Positions 1 through 7,316 of a stretch of DNA of 64,000 bases are shown here, one piece after another (the stretch's first letter is position 1; each line of letters starts with the position of its first letter). A model generated the notes under the pieces. The model had not been told where the DNA came from. It was given only the letters and a program-made list of their open reading frames with translations, and made no database searches. The translations under genes and the position numbers were made by a program. Source of the DNA: Draconibacterium sp. Lineage in GTDB: Bacteria; Bacteroidota; Bacteroidia; Bacteroidales; Prolixibacteraceae. The stretch spans positions 1 to 64,000 of the forward strand of contig JADIYN010000006.1 of NCBI GenBank assembly GCA_016705335.1, read 5' to 3'.

Positions 1-69
1 ATTTTGAACTAATTGTTAAAAAAACGCATAACCAAACAGGCCCTATCTGTTGGAGATACGCAAATACAG

Positions 70-110
70 CCTTCCGCAAAATTGAATGTTTCAATTGCGG
101 AAGGTTTTTT
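70..110 (+). terminator. Rho-independent terminator
   Basis: A 10-bp perfect stem (70-79 pairs with 95-104) encloses a 15-nt loop and is followed directly by six T on the plus strand. Its polarity suits a rightward gene ending just left of the window. It does not suit the leftward PorP relic beside it. Confidence 0.7.
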
Positions 111-184
111 ATAAATAACTGTTGAATTTTCATGTTGTGACCGACTCCGAAAGTACCCGGAGCCGGATTCCGGATTCAGAATGA

Positions 185-434
185 CAGGAGAGTCCTGCAC
201 GATGGCATAGTTTTCTCCCGGCAATTCGTTCTTTACCCGGGGAATGTTGCATTTATGCAAAGTAAAACCGGCTTTATTTAATACACCTTTTTGCGCCGGG
301 TTAAAAACCCTGCCATAATTCGTGTATTGAAAAAAGTCAGTATCTCGCTGAACTGCTATTAATAGCGAATCAGGAGTGACAAAAAATACGTTTGTTAGTC
401 GTCCAAAATCACATTGAATACCTCTGTATTTCAT
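185..434 (-). pseudogene. Decayed 5' end of a third PorP/SprF-family gene
   Basis: The minus-strand translation from ATG at 434 aligns with the first ~56 residues of PorP-2 and PorP-1. Shared landmarks are MKY-GI at the start, LT-V-F, QYtNyGrVfNPA (intact copies QYMYNGQVINPA) and KAGFT. The DNA before the start (440-460) is also nearly the same as that before PorP-2, including the run attgttaataac. Similarity fades after KAGFT and the remaining ~260 residues of the barrel are absent. The -7 promoter element present before PorP-2 is not kept here. The frame stays open leftwards to position 9, but it runs through a terminator hairpin, so that part is probably fortuitous. It lies just downstream of adhesin A and looks like the start of a lost third PorP-adhesin unit. 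Confidence 0.6.
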
Positions 435-509
435 GTTATTAACAATTAGTTTCATATAAAGGGCGGCACTAAAGTAGTAATTTCTTTTCTGAAAACCTGA
501 TTTATTCAT

Positions 510-900
510 TTCGTTATTAAATAGTTAGTGTAATTATTTTTTAACTAATCCTTTTTTTTGAAATTTGTTATTGTTAATAACTTTTGGTTTAACTGCTTCC
601 GGCTCTTTTCTTCCGATTTCATTCCTTCTTCTATTATCTTATTGTTAAACTAATTGTTAAAAAATTTATCAGCAGGAAGCCCTGATTTCCTGTTAATAAA
701 GCCCCTGCCCCCGCCAGTTGGCGGGGTTTCAAAAAGCCCGGTATGCGTTCTCCCATTTTCCGTCTTCCCCTCCCGATAATTATCGGGGCTATCGGGATTC
801 TGACTTCCGACTTCCTTATTCATTATTTCTTTTCTCTTTTCATTTCTTCTTTTCTTTCTTTCTTCATTCCTTCTCCTCCTTTGGGGAGGTCCATGGGGCT
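510..900. repeat. Non-coding spacer with REP-like palindromes
   Basis: This gap between adhesin A and the PorP relic holds no convincing gene. It carries an 8-bp-arm palindrome at 709-726 (CCCCGCCA-GT-TGGCGGGG) and a 16-bp perfect palindrome at 772-787 (CCCGATAATTATCGGG), followed by a half copy at 789-797. A polypyrimidine tract on the plus strand follows at about 825-880, which would be purine-rich in the adhesin transcript. The same palindrome types recur at 31,666 and 33,485, so they look like dispersed intergenic repeats. Confidence 0.5.
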
Positions 901-1176
901 TTATGGCATTTTTATCAGTTCGGGCCTCGGGTTAATTGTTATAATTGCTGAAATATCATCACTCACGTTGCCATTGCAATCGGTAATAGTGTAAGTAATT
1001 GTATGTGTTCTTGGCTGAAAATTCACGCCATCGCCCCAGAGGTATATTTCAAGCGGATCTCCCGAAATTGGATCCTTGTAGGTTGATGGTTGTCCGGTTC
1101 CTGTAATATCGGGTTCGGTGGGGTCGTTTCCATCGAATTCGATTGTCCAGAACATGGAATAGCCATCAGTCAGCAC
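901..1176 (-). CDS. Adhesin A, C-terminal fragment
   Basis: These 91 codons end the protein after a one-base break near 1,185. The fragment contains GYSMFWTIEFDG, a GTGQPST motif, an LWGDGVN motif, TITYTITDCNGN, and finishes NPRPELIKMP. Each motif has its counterpart in the same order at the end of adhesin B, so this is a conserved terminal domain rather than a chance stop. It has no FxPNxDGxND signature of the CHU_C sorting domain. The methionine is internal and no separate gene is implied. Confidence 0.75.
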   Translation of the reverse strand: MLTDGYSMFWTIEFDGNDPTEPDITGTGQPSTYKDPISGDPLEIYLWGDGVNFQPRTHTITYTITDCNGNVSDDISAIITINPRPELIKMP

Positions 1177-4100
1177 GCAGCAATTATCGATATAGGTTCC
1201 AGGTCGATATCCAAATATGTATCGCCTGGGTTCATGAGTTTGTAATCGCCATTCGGATAATCGGGGTTGTACTGAATATCATCAACATTGCCTGTATATA
1301 TTGCTGAGCTTAACATTTCAACACAGTCTTCAAAATCATCGGCGGTAAAAGTTGGCGGCAGGTTGTCAACCACAGTAACAAGCTGGTCGCATTCGTCGTG
1401 TCCCGATGAATTTGATGCATACCAGTGAATTGTAGAAGTTCCGAGCGGGAAATCAACAGGACCGACAGGAGTTGGGCTAACTCCTGTGCTTGTTCCGGTG
1501 CCAAGAACCGTTGTACCATCAGGAGCATAAACTGTCCATGTCCAGTTGAGTACTTCGCCTGTGCCATTTGTCGGAACGCCCGGATTATCAAGGTCGGCAG
1601 CTTCAATGTGGTTGTGGCACACACCCAAATCTGTATTTAAGGTAACAGGTGGCAAACATGTAATTTCGGGCGGATAGAGTGCAAATACAGTAAACTCGCA
1701 GGGAGTAGGATTTCCGCAGAGATCGGTAAACACATAACTAACCGTTGTAATACCTGAGTTGAACTGGTAAGGAGTAGGAATAAGTCCTGTTCCGCTGCCA
1801 GTTGTTGCGCCCGAAAGTGTCCATGTGATAAGGATATCGATTTGTGCCGTACAATTATCGGAGTAATTGAAAGCCGGGATTGAAAAGGTTGCATATGGCA
1901 AATCGAAATCGGAAGGAGTTTCGAAACCTGCTGTCGGGCAATCCACAACTGGCGCTTCAGTATCATCGATAGTAATCGTCTGGTCGCATGAAGCTGAATT
2001 TCCGGCAGCATCAAACACTGTCCAGGTGCGGGTTATCGTAATCGGGCAGTTTCCTGTTTGAACATCAATATAAGTAACTGTAACAATTCCGCAGTTATCG
2101 GTTGCATTTCCCAGGTTTGTAGCATCAGCAAACTCTGCATAGCTTGAGTTGGCAGTGGTAGCCGAGAATGCAGGACCTGTAATTGCTGCAACACTGCAAT
2201 CAACATAAGCGCGTGTTACAGGACAGTCGATAATTACAGGAAGTTCAGTATCGGTAACAGTAATAAATTGTGTGCAACTTGTAGGATTGCCAACAGTTGG
2301 TGTGATTGTCCAGATTACTTCGGTTGTGCCAACCGGGTAAATACCACTTGCATTGTCAGTTCCGGTGCGGTCGTTTGTAATTGTGTAACCAATGTTACAA
2401 GGATCGTCAACCGATGGGTCAGGAATTGTTAAATCGGCTTCGCAAAGACCGGGATCATTTGGTGCAGATATAATATTTGGCGGACAACCTGCTGTAAACT
2501 GCGGTGGATTGTATGGTATGATTGTAACTGTAAACGTACAAGAGGCTTCGTTGCCGTCAGGGTCGGTAACAGTATAAATTACTGTTGTTACACCAGCGTT
2601 AAAAGATTCGCCTTTTACCGAACCGCTTCCTGTGCGGGTTGTTGCGCCTGTCATTTCCCATGTTATGGTGAGCGAATCAACCGGCCAGCAGGTATCAGAA
2701 TAAACCGGATCATTAATGTCGCCCGGAATCATTGAACAGTTTCCGTCATCTGTAGTGTCTGTTACGTTATCGCAACCACCAATACCAATAACCGGTGGCG
2801 TAACATCTTTTATAGTAACTGTGAATGAGCAGGTGGCAGAGTTATTACCCGGATCGGTAACCGTGTAAACAACTGTTGTAACACCAACATTGAATGCCAT
2901 ATTTGTTACTGTTCCCAAACCACTGCCTGTTGTAGCGCCTGTCATTGTCCAGCTCAGTGTAAGATCAGCTTTGGGCCAGCATGTATCTGAATAATCAGGA
3001 TCTTCCAAATCTCCGGGTACTTTTGAACAGTCGTCAGGAGCTGCCACATCCGTGACATCAACACATTTTGTTAAATCGATAACAGGTGGAGTAACATCGA
3101 GAATGGTTACTGTAAAAGAACAGGTAGCTGAATTTCCATCAGGATCGGTTACTGTATAAATTACAGTTGAAACACCCACATTGAAAGTTAAACCTGTAAC
3201 AGTGCCGGTGCCGGTTCCGGTAGTTACACCGGTAATTTCATAGGTTAAAACAAGAGAAGCTACAGGCCAGCAATTGTCAGAATAGGTGGGATCCATTATT
3301 GCATCAGGAATTTTTGAACAATTATCAGGATCAGCATCTTCAGAAACATCAGCACAAGTTGAAAGATCGATCACAGGATCGGTAACATCAAGAATAGTAA
3401 CTGTAAAACTGCAGTTTGCTTCGTTACCGTCAGGATCAGCAACTGTATATACAACTGTAGTAACACCCACGTTAAATGACGAATCGGTAACTGTTCCAAA
3501 ACCAGTACCTGTTGTAGCGCCTGTCATTTCCCAACTCAGGATAAGTGAATCTTTTGGCCAGCAGGTATCAGAGAAATCAGGATCATTTAATGGTTCAGGT
3601 ACTTTTGAACACATGTTGGGAGCCGCATTATCTGTAACATCCACACAGGTGCCAAGATTTATAACCGGAGGAGTAACATCTTTAATAGTAACATAAAATT
3701 TACAGGTTGCAGAATTTCCGGCAGAGTCGGTTGCCATATAGGTTACAGTTGTAACACCAACATTAAAGGTTTCGCCGCCAACATAATTAAACCCGGTTAA
3801 TGGGGAAGAACCGCTTGTAGCGCCTGTCATAACCCAGCTAATTGTTGCAACTTCGCAATTGTCGTCAGCAACAGGATTGTCAATTACAACATTTTCGAGA
3901 TAACAGTTATTTGGCCCTGCATTCTGAACAACATCACCCGGACAAGTAATGGTTGGCGGCTGTGTAATACCATCAGCTAAAGTAATGGTTTGAACACAGT
4001 TTGAAGTATTTCCGCATGCATCGGTGGCAGTCCAGGTAATTGTAGTTACACCCACCGGGAAAGGATCGGTTATCAGTAAACCATCACTACGCACTCCAAC

Positions 4101-5930
4101 AAACGAAGCCAGTGCACAATTGTCGGTAGCGGTTGAAGTTCCCAAAACAACATTTGTTGCATCGCACTCGCCATTGTCGGCAACACCGTTTACATCAGGT
4201 GCGCAAATTACTACCGGAGGTGTATTATCCTGAACCGTTATTATTTGTGTTTTCGAAGTTTCGTTTAAACAGTTGTCGGCAACAATCCATCTTCTGAATA
4301 TTATTATTTCGCTGCTGCATGAACCTGCTGCAATTGAATCGTTATGGTTCATAGTAAGGTTGCCAGCCAGTGTACAATTATCAGCCAGATCGGTCGGAAC
4401 ACCTGTAATTGCGGGGTCAGCGTCATAGGCACAGGCGCCATCCCTGTAAACTGTAATATCTGCCGGTACTGTAAATGATGGTTCCTGCAGAACGTCACTC
4501 GGTGCATCGATTGTGAAAATTGCCGAAGTATTTACAACCTGTCCGCAAACATCCTGAGCCGAATAGTTTATAACGATTGTTCCGCCACAGGCATTTGGCG
4601 CGTTAAAGGCAGTGAGATCGGTGCCAACTGTTCCGCATCCGCCTGTAAAACCAAACTTGGCTTTCCAGATAGCAAATGCGTCATCAATTGCAGTTTGAGT
4701 CTGGCAGGCCGCCTCAACCTGATCAAGCGGTGCGTTAACACTGATAAAATCAGGGTTGAGCGTAAATTTAGCTGAATCGGTTACGGCCTGACTGCAATTA
4801 TCCCAGGCAGTGTATATTACTGTTACTGTTCCACCGCAAGAACTTGGCAAATCGTAAACCGAAAGGTCAGAAGCAGAAACATTGCAACCTCCGGTAAAAC
4901 TGAATCGTGTTTTCCATGCATTAAATGCGTCAATAGCTTCCTGACTTGTATTGCATCCCTGAACTACTGTATCAGCCGGAGCAATTACTTCGAGATCAGG
5001 CGCTGCACCAATGGTAAAGGTTGATGTACATTCCACATGATCGGTACACAGGCTTGAATCGTTACCTACAATAAATGTAAATGTGAGTTGTCCGTTACAT
5101 ACCAAATCTCCCAGTGGTGGTATTGATGCGATGTTTGTTGTAATATTGCAACCACCTGATGCGCGGAAACCGTCAACCCATGTATCATAAGCATCAGTAA
5201 TAGCCTGAATTCCCAAACAACCTTCAATATTTGGATCGACAGGACAGCTTACAATCAATTCGGGAGCTTCAGCAACTATAAAGGTTGAAGAGTCCTGCTT
5301 AATATCATCGCAATTTGAATTTCCGTTTGCTGCAGTATAAACAAATGAAATTGTTCCACCGCAGGTAATATCGCCCAGGTCGGGAATCAGATCAATATTC
5401 GTTGTCACATTACAACCGCCTGAATAGCTGAAACCCGTTTTCCATAAGTTATAGGCTGCTTCAATATCGGTAGTTCTTGAACAAAGTGGCAAACTAACAC
5501 CTGTTGGTACTGTAATGCTTAGTTCAGCAAGTGGTTCTACTGTAAAGGATGATGCACAAGATGCAAATTGTCCGCAGGAATTATAGACTGAATAAATAAA
5601 ATCGAGTCTGCCACCACAACTCAAATCGGAAAGCGGTGGGAAATCAATCATATTGTCGATTACATCAGCGCAACCACCATCGTAGCTGAATTTTGCTTTC
5701 CAGATATTATATGCAACTCTAATTGCAGCTGTATCCTGGCATCCTGCTATAATTGTATCAGCCGGACAATATGCGTACAAAGTTGTAATTGGTTTCACTG
5801 TAAAAGTTGAAGTACAGGAGTCTTTTTGTCCACAGTCGTCGTTAACAATAAATTTGAAAGTCAATGTGTCGCCGCAGGCAATGTTGGCAAGAATAAGTGG
5901 CGGAACAGCATAAATATTAGTAAGGATCAA
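1170..5930 (-). CDS. Adhesin A, segment 7: cysteine repeats and HYR array
   Basis: This is the longest segment in the C-terminal half (1,586 aa). Residues 1-500 carry five full and one partial copy of an ~86-aa repeat with the skeleton C..AI..AY..WK..F...GGC...CGG...Y....C. Then come HYR-type domains (TITCPGD, DNC, FNVGVTTVVYTVTDPDGN), four of them near-identical tandem copies of ~97 aa with a CWP motif. Further HYR domains follow, with the first part of the terminal domain (CVEM...YLDIDLEP) at the end. The likely role is a stiff, disulphide-rich stalk outside the cell. The frame is lost near 1,185, where the next residues should read DNCC as in adhesin B. The first codon used here is an internal TTG. 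Confidence 0.85.
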   Translation of the reverse strand: MILTNIYAVPPLILANIACGDTLTFKFIVNDDCGQKDSCTSTFTVKPITTLYAYCPADTIIAGCQDTAAIRVAYNIWKAKFSYDGGCADVIDNMIDFPPLSDLSCGGRLDFIYSVYNSCGQFASCASSFTVEPLAELSITVPTGVSLPLCSRTTDIEAAYNLWKTGFSYSGGCNVTTNIDLIPDLGDITCGGTISFVYTAANGNSNCDDIKQDSSTFIVAEAPELIVSCPVDPNIEGCLGIQAITDAYDTWVDGFRASGGCNITTNIASIPPLGDLVCNGQLTFTFIVGNDSSLCTDHVECTSTFTIGAAPDLEVIAPADTVVQGCNTSQEAIDAFNAWKTRFSFTGGCNVSASDLSVYDLPSSCGGTVTVIYTAWDNCSQAVTDSAKFTLNPDFISVNAPLDQVEAACQTQTAIDDAFAIWKAKFGFTGGCGTVGTDLTAFNAPNACGGTIVINYSAQDVCGQVVNTSAIFTIDAPSDVLQEPSFTVPADITVYRDGACAYDADPAITGVPTDLADNCTLAGNLTMNHNDSIAAGSCSSEIIIFRRWIVADNCLNETSKTQIITVQDNTPPVVICAPDVNGVADNGECDATNVVLGTSTATDNCALASFVGVRSDGLLITDPFPVGVTTITWTATDACGNTSNCVQTITLADGITQPPTITCPGDVVQNAGPNNCYLENVVIDNPVADDNCEVATISWVMTGATSGSSPLTGFNYVGGETFNVGVTTVTYMATDSAGNSATCKFYVTIKDVTPPVINLGTCVDVTDNAAPNMCSKVPEPLNDPDFSDTCWPKDSLILSWEMTGATTGTGFGTVTDSSFNVGVTTVVYTVADPDGNEANCSFTVTILDVTDPVIDLSTCADVSEDADPDNCSKIPDAIMDPTYSDNCWPVASLVLTYEITGVTTGTGTGTVTGLTFNVGVSTVIYTVTDPDGNSATCSFTVTILDVTPPVIDLTKCVDVTDVAAPDDCSKVPGDLEDPDYSDTCWPKADLTLSWTMTGATTGSGLGTVTNMAFNVGVTTVVYTVTDPGNNSATCSFTVTIKDVTPPVIGIGGCDNVTDTTDDGNCSMIPGDINDPVYSDTCWPVDSLTITWEMTGATTRTGSGSVKGESFNAGVTTVIYTVTDPDGNEASCTFTVTIIPYNPPQFTAGCPPNIISAPNDPGLCEADLTIPDPSVDDPCNIGYTITNDRTGTDNASGIYPVGTTEVIWTITPTVGNPTSCTQFITVTDTELPVIIDCPVTRAYVDCSVAAITGPAFSATTANSSYAEFADATNLGNATDNCGIVTVTYIDVQTGNCPITITRTWTVFDAAGNSASCDQTITIDDTEAPVVDCPTAGFETPSDFDLPYATFSIPAFNYSDNCTAQIDILITWTLSGATTGSGTGLIPTPYQFNSGITTVSYVFTDLCGNPTPCEFTVFALYPPEITCLPPVTLNTDLGVCHNHIEAADLDNPGVPTNGTGEVLNWTWTVYAPDGTTVLGTGTSTGVSPTPVGPVDFPLGTSTIHWYASNSSGHDECDQLVTVVDNLPPTFTADDFEDCVEMLSSAIYTGNVDDIQYNPDYPNGDYKLMNPGDTYLDIDLEPISIIAAC
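2530..3690 (-). repeat. Tandem ~290-bp HYR repeats in adhesin A
   Basis: Four consecutive units with a period of about 290 bp (~97 aa) share DPDYSDTCWP-, MTGATTGTG- and FNVGVTTVVYTVTD-like blocks. The recurring 'acatc...aagatcgat' phrases fall near 2,760, 3,055, 3,345 and 3,640. A fifth, diverged unit precedes them at about 3,690-3,980. The high similarity suggests recent amplification. Confidence 0.75.
4500..5930 (-). repeat. C-W-GGC-CGG repeats in adhesin A
   Basis: The GGC tripeptide recurs near 4,645, 4,890, 5,155, 5,410 and 5,680, a period of about 250-265 bp. Each unit holds a tryptophan followed by K..F and then GGC, then a CGG block and a paired cysteine near the end. A partial unit begins the array at the broken junction by 5,930. 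The same repeat family occurs at the matching place in adhesin B. Confidence 0.7.
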
Positions 5931-5939
5931 CCGGACAAC

Positions 5940-7316
5940 TCAATGGTTATTGGAGCAAGTACCGACCAAAACAGCAATTTGTTCAAACGGAAGGCTTTCT
6001 GTATCGCAGTCATCCACATAAATCCAGGTTCTTTTCTGAGTACGGCCGCAATCATTTGAAACAACCGGATCAGTTACCGGGTATCCAGCTTTAAGTACCG
6101 GTGTTCCACAATCGTCGGTAACAATCGGGTCTTCAAATGTTGGAGTAAACGCATCAGTTTGGCAATCAGTAACAAATACTGTATCAACACCTGTCAGCAC
6201 CGGAGTATCATTTGGCATGGTGAGGTTATAAATAATCAGTCTGCCTGGTCCACCTGTATTTGTAATTGTTCCAACCCTGAATCCAAATTCATCGCTACTT
6301 GCAACAGAAACAGTTCTGCTACCCGAAGCGCCGTTTGTATTTCCCAATAAAGTTGGCGTTCCGTTAACAAGGAAATAAGCTTCGTCCTTTTCATTGTTTG
6401 CCGGGTTGATTGTAAACATTTGGGCAGCGGCATACATTGCATCGCGGTTGCGTGTGTTATAACTTGGCCACTGAAATCTTCTTGTACCTGTATTTCCTGA
6501 AACAATAGCATTCGCCACACGTGATGAAGTTTCATTATCATCGTAATACACTGTGGTCATACCAACAGGTGCATTTGAAAATTCAAGAATATTGGATCCA
6601 TTTATATCAACTGCAAGAGCCGCTACCAGCATAGAGTTTGCCGCCGTAGCAAAACCCGGAATGGAAATGTTTCTGTAGCCATTTTCTCCGTTGGTATAAG
6701 GGAAAGTAGCTGTGACTCCATTAGAGCCACCAATTGGGGTACTAACGCTATGGCCTGTAACCCTGCTTGCATAAATTCTGTCATTTGACCCTAAAGCAGC
6801 ACCACTTGTTCCAAAATTATAGGAAGCGGGTTCACTGGCGCCGGCAATTTTATAAAAACTGGCTACTGTTGAACTGCTATTTCTGCTGTTTGTATTTGCT
6901 GGGATTGATGTAAATCCAGCCGGAGTATTAATTGTAGTGTTTCCGTTTAAGTGTATTGTCACAATAACCAAATCTCCTGACGATAAATTGGTTGGACGGT
7001 TCACCTTTAAATTTGTATTGCTTGTGTTAACTCCCACAGTCTGATCTTCCTGATGCCATACAATTTTATTTGGAGGTGCAAGGAATGTCCAGTCAAAAGA
7101 AACATTGCCGGCACCGGTACAATGCGTAATATTTGTATTTCCTGCTGATCCGCTGAGGTTGTCACTGCCAACCAGGGTAACGAGGCAAGGTTCTTCGCCG
7201 TCATCTTTTATACCATTTGAATTGGAACCGGTTAAAGGCCAACCAGCCAGTTCAGTACATCCCGTGAATGAAGTGGGAGGAACCACACTTATGGTTCTTG
7301 TATCCGTAATGGCCAC
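5940..7316 (-). CDS. Adhesin A, segment 6: unique non-repetitive module
   Basis: This segment of 458 aa starts with the end of a PKD-like domain and then holds a stretch of about 350 aa (7,270-6,190) that is not repetitive. It contains TPAGFTSIPANTNS, a YKIAGASEPASYNFGTSG block, AANSMLVAALAVD and a FQWPSYNTRNRDAMYAAAQM block. The stretch resembles jelly-roll-like secreted domains, but I cannot name the family. After it come VTDC..DAFTPTF and DDCGRTQKRTWIYVDDCD, an HYR-like tail. The segment ends at an in-frame TGA at 5940; a CPVDP motif appears in another frame just beyond, so the junction is damaged. Adhesin B has an unrelated module at the same place. Confidence 0.75.
   Translation of the reverse strand: MAITDTRTISVVPPTSFTGCTELAGWPLTGSNSNGIKDDGEEPCLVTLVGSDNLSGSAGNTNITHCTGAGNVSFDWTFLAPPNKIVWHQEDQTVGVNTSNTNLKVNRPTNLSSGDLVIVTIHLNGNTTINTPAGFTSIPANTNSRNSSSTVASFYKIAGASEPASYNFGTSGAALGSNDRIYASRVTGHSVSTPIGGSNGVTATFPYTNGENGYRNISIPGFATAANSMLVAALAVDINGSNILEFSNAPVGMTTVYYDDNETSSRVANAIVSGNTGTRRFQWPSYNTRNRDAMYAAAQMFTINPANNEKDEAYFLVNGTPTLLGNTNGASGSRTVSVASSDEFGFRVGTITNTGGPGRLIIYNLTMPNDTPVLTGVDTVFVTDCQTDAFTPTFEDPIVTDDCGTPVLKAGYPVTDPVVSNDCGRTQKRTWIYVDDCDTESLPFEQIAVLVGTCSNNH

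Noticed and set aside
9..184. Left part of the minus-strand frame containing the PorP relic
   Set aside because: It reads through a plus-strand terminator hairpin and has no similarity to the PorP barrel.
718..994. Two overlapping plus-strand ORFs rich in Phe and Ser
   Set aside because: They arise from the polypyrimidine tract and REP palindromes.
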